Source: Reyranella massiliensis 521
GTDB taxonomy: Bacteria; Pseudomonadota; Alphaproteobacteria; Reyranellales; Reyranellaceae
DNA: 56,774 nt
Direction of reading: 5' to 3'
Assembly (NCBI GenBank): GCA_945862125.1
Contig: CAMAYC010000016.1
Coordinates: 1 to 56,774 of the forward strand
Both the position numbers and the translations under genes were made by a program. Below, piece after piece: positions 50,081 to 56,774 of this stretch (positions are counted from its first letter, which is position 1; each line of letters starts with the position of its first letter). The notes under the pieces are model-generated. The model made no database searches and was not told where the DNA came from. It saw nothing but the letters and a program-made list of their open reading frames with translations.

Positions 50081-51370
50081 GTGGCCGTCATTGGCTCAGA
50101 CAGTGAGACGACGAAGCTGTCGATCGACAGGCTTCTCCGCTACGTGCGCAGTCCCTCGACGCGCATGGCGGCGTTTGCCGCCCTTCTTTCATACCTGAGC
50201 TATGCATACGCGCACGGCAGTTGGGCTAACCCGGCCCTGATCGGCGTGTCAGTCTTCACCGGGATGTTCATGCCGAGCTACGCCAAGCTCAGCAACAAGG
50301 CTGACTTGTGGGCCAACAATCAGTTTGGATTTATTACGGCCGGTCGGCTTGGGCGGTTCATCCCGCAGTACGCGTTCAACCTGGCGGTGTTCGGGATCAT
50401 GCTGTGGGGAGGGGCCCTGAATCGCGACGGCGTCGCATCGGTGGGCGGGTTCGCGTCAGCCGCACTCTTCACCACGCTCGCCTCACAGGGCACCCAGTAT
50501 CTCGGCCTGTACCTGGTCGCTCGCGGCATCGGCGACGCCAACCGCAACGTGCTGGCCGGCCTCTCGGTCAACATTGTCCTGGCATCGTTCGGCACGGCTG
50601 GTGTTCCCGTGGCGCGAGAGGCCTTCCTGATCCTGGGCTTCGGCTTCGGCACGGTCCTGTTCGGCATCGGCCTGTTGTCCGATCTCCGCTCGGTGATGGC
50701 GCCCAAGGGCGGCATCGGCCTCTACTTCGGCACGTTCAATCCCTTCCACAATACCCATCTGGCGCTGATACGGCGCGCCCTCGACGAGCGCGGCCTCGAC
50801 AAGATCATCATTCATCCGACCCTCGTGCCCAGGATCTACGCCGATGCCCTGCGTAAGGGCGAGATCCGGGTCGGGCGGCTGGAGAATGGTTTCCAGATCT
50901 ACGAGAAGACCGACAAGGCCGATTCGAACGTCGACTACTTCCCTACCGGCCGGATGTTCCTGCCGCCGGAAACGCGGAAGGTGCTGATCGATCTCGCGGT
51001 GGCCGAGGCCGGCATGCAGGACCGCGTCGAAGTTGTCTTCTTCCGCGAGACCTACAACAAGAAGGGCTTCCCGGGCGTCATCGCCGAGATCAAGAAGGCA
51101 TATCCAGGGGTGCGTCTGCACGGCCTGCACGGCACCGACAACGGCGGCATGTACGTGCGCCAGATCTGCGACGAATGCGGCTGGATCTATCCGTGGCGCG
51201 TGCTGCGCCGCGACAACGTGTCGGCGACGGCGATCCGCGCCGGTGCCAAGGGCATGACAGCAGCTGTCGTGACCGACGTACTCGCGCAACTGACGGCAAA
51301 TGTTCCGGTGGTGACGGCTGGGGGCCGCCGCTTCCGGAATGACAACGGAGTACTGACCGAGGGGGACTAA
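50081..51370 (+). CDS. Membrane domain fused to NadD-like nucleotidyltransferase
   Basis: 429 aa from GTG 50081 with GAGGG seven bases before. Residues about 29-205 hold about six hydrophobic helices. Residues about 210-400 are a cytidylyltransferase-like domain: GLYFGTFNPFHNTHLAL (217-226 is the GxFNPxHxxH motif) and SATAIRAG (381-386, the ISSTxIR counterpart). Soluble NadD/CoaD/TagD proteins adenylylate or cytidylylate phosphate groups; here the same fold is tethered to the membrane. CDECGW (about 364) may bind a metal. The substrate is unknown. It is followed at one base by a GNAT gene. Confidence 0.75.
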   Translation: MAVIGSDSETTKLSIDRLLRYVRSPSTRMAAFAALLSYLSYAYAHGSWANPALIGVSVFTGMFMPSYAKLSNKADLWANNQFGFITAGRLGRFIPQYAFNLAVFGIMLWGGALNRDGVASVGGFASAALFTTLASQGTQYLGLYLVARGIGDANRNVLAGLSVNIVLASFGTAGVPVAREAFLILGFGFGTVLFGIGLLSDLRSVMAPKGGIGLYFGTFNPFHNTHLALIRRALDERGLDKIIIHPTLVPRIYADALRKGEIRVGRLENGFQIYEKTDKADSNVDYFPTGRMFLPPETRKVLIDLAVAEAGMQDRVEVVFFRETYNKKGFPGVIAEIKKAYPGVRLHGLHGTDNGGMYVRQICDECGWIYPWRVLRRDNVSATAIRAGAKGMTAAVVTDVLAQLTANVPVVTAGGRRFRNDNGVLTEGD

Positions 51371-51371
51371 C

Positions 51372-51989
51372 ATGACCGTGCAAACGCCGGTCGGGGTGGG
51401 CAACCGCCCCGTCGTGACCATCAAGCTTGCATCTACGTCAGATGAACTCATGCAGTGCTACATGCTGCGCGCCGCCGTCTTCATGGGCGAACAGGCCTGC
51501 CCTTATGGCGAGGAGTTCGACGGCAACGACTACACCGCCTCGCACGTCATCATGTACGTCGACGGCGAGCCGGCCGGATCCATGCGCCTCCGCTGGTTCC
51601 AGTCGTTCTGCAAGTTCGAGCGCTGCGTCGTGCTGCGGCCGTTCCGTGGCCTCGGCATCCACCACGAGATCAATGCCTGGTGCAAGGAGTTCGCCCGGCG
51701 CAAGGGCTACACCAAGGTCTATCTCCACCTTCAGCGCCGGCACATGCCGATGATGGAGAAGGAAGGTTTCCGTCGCGTCGACGACCGGGTCTTCAACTTC
51801 TCCGACCACGAATACTACGCCGTCTATTGCGAACTGGAGCCGGTCGCCGGTGCCGTGAAGCTCGACACCGAGCCGATGGTCATGAACCGGCCGGAAGACC
51901 GCCTGGATGCGCTGGGCATCCTCGAGAAGTCGGCAGCGCGCGGCGCTTCCAACCCACACGCCCCGCGGCCCGAAAGACGCGTGAATTGA
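51372..51989 (+). CDS. GNAT-family acyltransferase 1 of tandem pair
   Basis: 205 aa, starting one base after the preceding stop. LRAAVFMGEQACPYGEEFDGND and GSMRLRWFQSF open the fold; the CoA loop is RPFRGLGIHHEIN, complete in R-G-x-G form. The C-terminal extension (about 155-205) is polar and Arg-rich. It resembles ElaA/YjcF-type GNATs. It is homologous to the next gene (shared EEFDG-D and RWFQSF), so the pair arose by duplication. Confidence 0.78.
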   Translation: MTVQTPVGVGNRPVVTIKLASTSDELMQCYMLRAAVFMGEQACPYGEEFDGNDYTASHVIMYVDGEPAGSMRLRWFQSFCKFERCVVLRPFRGLGIHHEINAWCKEFARRKGYTKVYLHLQRRHMPMMEKEGFRRVDDRVFNFSDHEYYAVYCELEPVAGAVKLDTEPMVMNRPEDRLDALGILEKSAARGASNPHAPRPERRVN

Positions 51990-52000
51990 GGAGATGTGAG

Positions 52001-52567
52001 ATGAACACAATCGCGCAATCGATCGGCGGCGAGGCCATCACCACCAGGCTCGCCATGAAGATGGAAGACTCGCTGCATGCCTTCGCGGTGCGGGCGGCCT
52101 GCTTCATCGGCGAACTCGACATGCCGTACTCCGAGGAGTTCGACGGCCACGACTTCGGCGCCACCCATGTCATCGCCTATGTCGGCGACGAGCCGGTCGG
52201 CACCGTCCGTGTCCGCTGGTTCCAGTCGTTCGCCATGCCGGAGCGTCTGGCCGTCATCCAGCGCTTCCGCGGCCACAATATCGGGCAGATGCTGCTCGAG
52301 CGCTGCCGCAAGCTGGCCGAGGGCCGTGGCTCCAATACGCTCTACGTCCAGGCGCTGCCGGGCGACGTGAAGTACTGGGAGAAGCAGGGCTGGCGCCGGC
52401 TGGTTTCCGAGGAGTCGAGCTCGGGCGTGAAGCGGATCGTGGGCATGGTCAAGGCCGTCGATCCGAGCAAGCCGCTGCCCGAGGTCGAGGCGCCGGAGTC
52501 CGCCGTGCTGGGTGTCGAGCTGCAACTCGACTCCACCGGCCTCCCGCGTGGAACCGCCTCGAACTGA
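52001..52567 (+). CDS. GNAT-family acyltransferase 2 of tandem pair
   Basis: 188 aa from ATG 52001, GGAG seven bases before. VRAACFIGELDMPYSEEFDGHD and GTVRVRWFQSF parallel the first GNAT. The CoA loop reads QRFRGHNIGQMLLE: the second glycine is Asn, a departure from the R-x-x-G-x-G/A pattern. So it may bind CoA differently or serve as partner subunit. The following 165-base gap to the next gene shows nothing convincing. Confidence 0.75.
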   Translation: MNTIAQSIGGEAITTRLAMKMEDSLHAFAVRAACFIGELDMPYSEEFDGHDFGATHVIAYVGDEPVGTVRVRWFQSFAMPERLAVIQRFRGHNIGQMLLERCRKLAEGRGSNTLYVQALPGDVKYWEKQGWRRLVSEESSSGVKRIVGMVKAVDPSKPLPEVEAPESAVLGVELQLDSTGLPRGTASN

Positions 52568-52732
52568 GCCTATAGAGGGAAAGGACGTCGCAGGGGGGCC
52601 TTGTCTTCGGCCAGGTAGCTTCTCGGGGGAGAGCGGCCGGCGGGAGGAGGGTCACTTGGGGACATATGCGACGTCGCCTGCCCGTCCGCGTGCCGGGGAT
52701 ACCCGGTGCGCGGACGTGGCATCGGCTTTCCC

Positions 52733-53617
52733 TCAGCGGTGCCGGGGGTCGAGTGCGTCGCGCAGGCCGTCGCCCAGCAGGTTGAACGACAACACCGCCA
52801 GGAAGATCGCGAAGCCCGGCCAGAAGGCCATCCACGGTGCCTGGGCGATGAAGCGCTGCGAGGAATTGAGCATGCTCCCCCAGGACGGAGAGGGCGGCTG
52901 CTGGCCGAGGCCGAGGAACGACAGCGCTGCCTCGGCGATGATGGCGCCGGCAACGGCGAGCGAAGCCTGCACCAACAGCGGCGGCACGATGTTGGGCAGG
53001 ATGTGGCGCAGCGCAATGCGCCAGCGCGGGTTGCCGACGGCACGCGCCGCCTCGACATAGTCCTCGACCCGGGCGGCCAGGGTCTGGCCGCGCGTCAGGC
53101 GCACGATGATTGGCGTCGCCGTGACGCCGATGGCGATCATGGCGTTGGACAGGCTCGGCCCCAGGAAGGCCGCGAGCGCGATGGCCAGGATCAGGAACGG
53201 CACCGCCAGCATGGCATCGACGACGCGCGACAGCAGCGCATCGATCCAGCCGCCGGCATAGCCAGCGAGCAGGCCGAGCGGCACACCGATGCCGACGGCG
53301 ATGCCGACCGAGACCACGCCGGCGCTGAGCGAGGCGCGGGCGCCGAAGATGATGCGACTCAGGATGTCGCGGCCGACCTCGTCGGTGCCCAGCCAATGGG
53401 CCCAGGATGGCGCCTTGCGCACCGCGCTCCAGCTCGTGGCGATGGGGTCGTAGGGCGCGATCAGCGGCGCGAAGACGGCGACCACGACGAAGAGCGCCAC
53501 GATGGCGAGGCCGAGCATGGCGCCCTTGCGCCGGCGCAGGCGCCGCCAGGCCCGCGCCCACGGGTTCTCTTCGCTGGCGGCGACGGCTGCAGTGGCGGGC
53601 AGGGTGGCGGACGTCAT
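52733..53617 (-). CDS. ABC importer permease (DppC type), second importer
   Basis: 294 aa from ATG 53617, six helices. N-terminal RRRKGAMLGL and LGTDEVGRDILSRIIFGARASL, EAA loop AARAVGNPRWRIALRHILPN. It pairs with the DppB-type gene upstream (gap 2 bases). Confidence 0.93.
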   Translation of the reverse strand: MTSATLPATAAVAASEENPWARAWRRLRRRKGAMLGLAIVALFVVVAVFAPLIAPYDPIATSWSAVRKAPSWAHWLGTDEVGRDILSRIIFGARASLSAGVVSVGIAVGIGVPLGLLAGYAGGWIDALLSRVVDAMLAVPFLILAIALAAFLGPSLSNAMIAIGVTATPIIVRLTRGQTLAARVEDYVEAARAVGNPRWRIALRHILPNIVPPLLVQASLAVAGAIIAEAALSFLGLGQQPPSPSWGSMLNSSQRFIAQAPWMAFWPGFAIFLAVLSFNLLGDGLRDALDPRHR

Positions 53618-53619
53618 CG

Positions 53620-54561
53620 TCAGCCCCGCAGCCTTGGATTGACCAGCACGTAGGCAATGTCGGCCAGCAGGTTCAATGTGATGTGGGTGGTGGCGGTCAC
53701 CAGCACGACGCCCTGCACCACGGCGTAGTCGCGGTTGAACACCGAATCGACGATCAGCTTGCCGAAGCCCGGAATGGTGAAGATCTGCTCGGTCAGCACA
53801 GCTCCCGACAGCAGCGTGCCGAACTCGAGCGCTCCCAGGGTGATCACGGGCGTCATGGCGTTGCGCAGCGCATGTTTCAGCACGACGCGCTTCTCGTAGA
53901 GACCCTTGGCGCGGGCAGTGCGGACATAGTCGGCGCCCATCGCCTGCAGCATGGCGCTCCGCGTATGGCGCATCAGGATGGCGGCGATGGCATTGCCCAG
54001 CACGAAGGCCGGCATCACGGTGGTGGCCAGGCTCGCCCGCCAATCCTCGCCCAGCCGCACGTAACCGGAGGCAGGAAGCCAGCCCAGCGTCACCGAGAAC
54101 AGGAAGATCATCAGGATGCCCAGCCAGAAGTTGGGCGTGCTGATGCCCCACAGCGCGAAGAGGTTGGCGCCATAGTCCCAGGCGGTGTCCTTCTTCACGG
54201 CCGAGATGATGCCGGCTGGAATGCCGATGCCCAGCGCCACGATGAGGGCCATGGCGGCGAGCTGCAGCGTTACCGGCAGCTTCTCGGCCACCAGCGAGCT
54301 CACGGAGCTTTTCAGCCGCATGGATTCGCCCAGGTTCCCCGACAGCACACCCTTGATCCAGTAGAGGTACTGGACCGGGATCGGCTCATCGAGGCGGTAC
54401 TGCTGGCGGATATCCGCGAGTACCTGCGGATCGCGCTCCTCGCCCGCCATGATCAGCGCCGGGTCGCCCGGCAGCAGCTGCTGCAGGCCGAAGATCAGCA
54501 TCGACACCAGGATCAGTGTCGGGATGATCTGCAGCAGCCGCTGGGTAAGGAAGGCGAGCAC
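53620..54561 (-). CDS. ABC importer permease (DppB type), second importer
   Basis: 313 aa from GTG 54561. FGLQQLLPGDPALIMAG and TARAKGLYEKRVVLKHALRNAMTP identify the DppB family; six helices. One base separates it from the binding protein gene. Confidence 0.93.
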   Translation of the reverse strand: MLAFLTQRLLQIIPTLILVSMLIFGLQQLLPGDPALIMAGEERDPQVLADIRQQYRLDEPIPVQYLYWIKGVLSGNLGESMRLKSSVSSLVAEKLPVTLQLAAMALIVALGIGIPAGIISAVKKDTAWDYGANLFALWGISTPNFWLGILMIFLFSVTLGWLPASGYVRLGEDWRASLATTVMPAFVLGNAIAAILMRHTRSAMLQAMGADYVRTARAKGLYEKRVVLKHALRNAMTPVITLGALEFGTLLSGAVLTEQIFTIPGFGKLIVDSVFNRDYAVVQGVVLVTATTHITLNLLADIAYVLVNPRLRG

Positions 54562-54562
54562 G

Positions 54563-56086
54563 CTATTTGAGCTTGATGCCGATCACGCGCACCAGCCCAT
54601 CGGGCATCTGCTTGTAACCCTCGACCTTGTCGGTGTGCGCGACCAGAACCTGCGTGTGATAGAGGTAGACGATCGAGCCTTCGGTCAGGAACTTGGCCGC
54701 GACCTTCTCATAGGCCTTCTTGCGCTCGGCCGGGTCGCTCTTGGTCCGCGCCTCCTGGTGCGCGGCATCGACGTCCTTGTCGCAATACTTCGCATTGTTC
54801 TGCGGCGAGCCGCAGGTCTGGAACGAGAAGGAGTTGCCGTCGGGGTCGCTGCGGCCGCTCCAGCCGATCAGGTAGATCTGGTAGGCGCCGTCCTCGCCCT
54901 GCTTCAGCGACGTGGCGAATTCGGTGACGCGGATTTTCAGGTCGAAGCCGGCTTCCGCCGCCATCGACTGCACGACCTCGGCGACGGCGCGCGTTTCGGG
55001 GCCGTTGGGCACCATGAAGTCGAGGGTGAGCGGGCCGGTGACGCCGGCTTCCTTCATCAGCGCTTTGGCCTTGGCAATGTCGCGCTTGGGCACGGGGAAG
55101 GCCTGCTGATAGTACGGATTCTGCGGGCTGACCCACTGGTTGCCCGGCACGAACTCGCCGTTGAACACCACCTGGTTCAGCGCTTCGCGATCGATGCTGA
55201 GCTCGAGCGCGCGGCGGACGCGCGGATCCTTGGCGAGCGGCGTGTTGGCCTTGTCGCCGTTGGCAAGATTGATGGTGAGCCCGAGATAGCCCAGCGACGT
55301 CGCTTTGCTGAGCTTCAGCTTGGGATTGTCTCGCACCGTCTTGATGTCGGTGGCGAGCACCCGCTCGATCAGGTCGAGGCCGCCGGAGCGCAGGTTGGCC
55401 AGGCGCACCGTGCCGTCGACGATCGGCAGATAGGTGATCTTGTCGACGAAGACATTGTCCTTGTTCCAGTAGTCGGCAAACTTCTCGACCACGATGCGGT
55501 CCTGCTGGACGCGCTCGACGAACTTGTAGGGACCGGCGCAGACTGGCTTGAGGCCAAATTTGTCGCCGGCCGCTTCGGCCGCCTTGGGCGAGACCATCAT
55601 GCCGGCGCGGTCGGTGAGCTGGGCCAGCAGCGGCGAAAAGGGCGCCTTGAGGTTCAGTTTGATGGTTGCCGGATCGACCACGTTGATGCTGTCGATGGCG
55701 GAGATCTCGGGCTTGCGGAACGAGCCCTTCATGTTGAGGTGGCGCTCGAGGCTGTACTTGGCCGCCGCGGCGTCGAAGATCTCGCCGTCGTGAAACTTCA
55801 CACCGGGGCGTAGCTTGATGGTGACGGTCTTGCCGTCGGCCGAGGTCTCGTGGCTGAGGGCAAGCTGCGGCACGACGGCGAGCTTCTCGTCGATGTCGAA
55901 CAGCTTGTCGCAGATCGAGGCGAAGACGATGCGACCAACATAGGTGCGCGCCAGCGACGGGTCGAGCACGTCGGGATCCTCGGCCAGGCCGATGCGCAGG
56001 TTGGTCTGGGCCAGCGCGCCGCCGGCTGAAAGTGCAATGGTCGAGAGCGCGACGGCCAGTGCGGCGCGCCGGATGGTCTGTCTCAT
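54563..56086 (-). CDS. ABC importer periplasmic binding protein (SBP family 5), second importer
   Basis: 507 aa, signal peptide about 1-26 (ends GALAQ). Mature part begins [21 protein letters not shown] and has [30 protein letters not shown], typical of dipeptide/glutathione-type binding proteins. The 3' neighbours are the permeases; the start overlaps the ATPase stop (ATGA). Confidence 0.93.
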   Translation of the reverse strand: MRQTIRRAALAVALSTIALSAGGALAQTNLRIGLAEDPDVLDPSLARTYVGRIVFASICDKLFDIDEKLAVVPQLALSHETSADGKTVTIKLRPGVKFHDGEIFDAAAAKYSLERHLNMKGSFRKPEISAIDSINVVDPATIKLNLKAPFSPLLAQLTDRAGMMVSPKAAEAAGDKFGLKPVCAGPYKFVERVQQDRIVVEKFADYWNKDNVFVDKITYLPIVDGTVRLANLRSGGLDLIERVLATDIKTVRDNPKLKLSKATSLGYLGLTINLANGDKANTPLAKDPRVRRALELSIDREALNQVVFNGEFVPGNQWVSPQNPYYQQAFPVPKRDIAKAKALMKEAGVTGPLTLDFMVPNGPETRAVAEVVQSMAAEAGFDLKIRVTEFATSLKQGEDGAYQIYLIGWSGRSDPDGNSFSFQTCGSPQNNAKYCDKDVDAAHQEARTKSDPAERKKAYEKVAAKFLTEGSIVYLYHTQVLVAHTDKVEGYKQMPDGLVRVIGIKLK

Positions 56087-56774
56087 GATGCCTCCCTATG
56101 AGTAGAAACGAATGCCGCCTGCAGGCGCGCCAACCGGGCCCGATCCTGGGCTGTCCCGCCCTGCGCGATCAAGGGTGGTGCGGCCGGAAGTTCGGGCCAC
56201 CACGGGCAGGCCGTAGCATGTCCCGTGCCGTCGTCGAGGAGCACTGGCACGTCGACGCGGCAGGACTCGCGGACGAACGGGCAGCGGGTATTGAAGCGGC
56301 AGCCCGGCGGTGGCCGGGTCGCGCTGGGAATATCGCCTTCCAGAAGCGTGCGGTCGCGCGTCAATCCGGGATCGGGCACCGGCACGGCCGACAGCAGCGC
56401 CCGCGTGTAGGGATGGCGCGGGTTGCGGAAGAGCTCGTCGGTGCTTGCCGTCTCCACGATCTTGCCGAGGTACATGACGGCGATGCGGTCGGCGATGTGC
56501 TTCACGACCGCGAGATCGTGGCTGATGAAGATATAGGAGAGGCCGAAGCGCTTCTGCAACTCGCCCATCAGGTTGATGACCTGCGCCTGGATCGACACGT
56601 CGAGTGCCGATACCGGTTCGTCGGCGACGATCAGCCTGGGCTCGACCGCGAGCGCGCGCGCGATGGCCAGGCGCTGGCGCTGGCCGCCGGAGAATTCGTG
56701 CGGATATCGCCGGATATGGTCGGGCCGCAACCCCACCAGTTCCAGCAGTTCGGCGACGCGTGCTCGCGCGGCCT
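56083..56774 (-). CDS. ABC importer ATPase (DppF type), C-terminal part, cut by window end
   Basis: The 3' 230 codons only; the frame is open past 56774. Signature [15 protein letters not shown], Walker [15 protein letters not shown], switch ISHDLAVV and the C-terminal [14 protein letters not shown] oligopeptide domain are present; Walker A would lie beyond the window. It is upstream of the binding protein gene in the same operon. Confidence 0.93.
   Translation of the reverse strand, partial: AARARVAELLELVGLRPDHIRRYPHEFSGGQRQRLAIARALAVEPRLIVADEPVSALDVSIQAQVINLMGELQKRFGLSYIFISHDLAVVKHIADRIAVMYLGKIVETASTDELFRNPRHPYTRALLSAVPVPDPGLTRDRTLLEGDIPSATRPPPGCRFNTRCPFVRESCRVDVPVLLDDGTGHATACPWWPELPAAPPLIAQGGTAQDRARLARLQAAFVSTHREAS

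Noticed and set aside
51372..52567. LuxI-type acyl-homoserine lactone synthases
   Set aside because: The E-x-D-x-x-D spacing is also normal for ElaA-like GNATs, and the CoA loop of the first gene is of standard GNAT type; no luxR gene is near.
52568..52732. Small ORF or terminator after the GNAT pair
   Set aside because: Only GC-rich shadow frames and a short GCGACGTCGC palindrome are seen; no start site, domain or T-run supports a feature.

Overview
High-GC DNA with tightly packed operons, many ATGA/GTGA stop-start overlaps and GTG/TTG starts. The gene families suggest an alphaproteobacterium, perhaps Reyranella-like; this genus guess rests on gene content and style, not on a marker tree. 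No rRNA, CRISPR array, integrase or insertion sequence was seen. One tRNA gene, tRNA-Pro(CGG), is present.

Layout. 1-254: end of an M20 amidase/hydantoinase. 305-2128: an accessory-looking, lower-GC stretch with an HTH protein and a DJ-1/PfpI protein, each with a readable promoter. 2276-7373: malonate decarboxylase cluster mdcACDEGB. 7491-13842: membrane protein, SGNH hydrolase, STAS/SpoIIAA-like protein, alpha/beta hydrolase with an APH-like kinase, a small OmpA-like protein, an AI-2E-type permease and a YqjD/YqjE-like pair. 13924-17483: a glutaredoxin-DinB gene with an in-frame TGA at the first redox position (candidate selenoprotein), a Bug-type binding protein, a VOC protein and a flavin monooxygenase. 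17488-23820: fused ABC exporter, LysR regulator, Asp/Glu racemase and a TauD-type oxygenase. 23934-28290: hutH, hutU, a DUF1028 protein and a GNAT. 28332-32451: TauD, Fe-ADH, SDR, DsbA/HCCA isomerase and TauE operon. 32864-38189: complete dipeptide-type ABC importer. 38247-41791: tRNA-Pro, aspartate dehydrogenase, Spy-like protein, glpD and a zinc-ribbon membrane protein. 41910-48880: glyQ-glyS-ppdK-meaB-HIT operon behind a good promoter. 48882-52567: LysR regulator divergent from a three-gene cassette made of a membrane-anchored nucleotidyltransferase and two related GNATs. 52733-56774: second dipeptide-type ABC importer, running off the window.

Two items stand out. First, the gene at 13924-14673 has a strong ribosome binding site, eleven sense codons, then TGA exactly where glutaredoxins carry the first Cys of CxxC. 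The frame then stays open for about 237 codons, and hairpins follow the TGA at selenocysteine-insertion distances. A caller that treats TGA as stop would miss the N-terminus. Second, the cassette at 50081-52567 joins a multi-pass membrane domain to a NadD-like nucleotidyltransferase and two tandem GNATs. I do not recognise this as a described system.

Metabolically the window is dominated by uptake and breakdown of organic acids, peptides and amino acids: malonate decarboxylation, histidine to imidazolonepropionate, a possible sulfonate route, and two peptide or opine-type importers.
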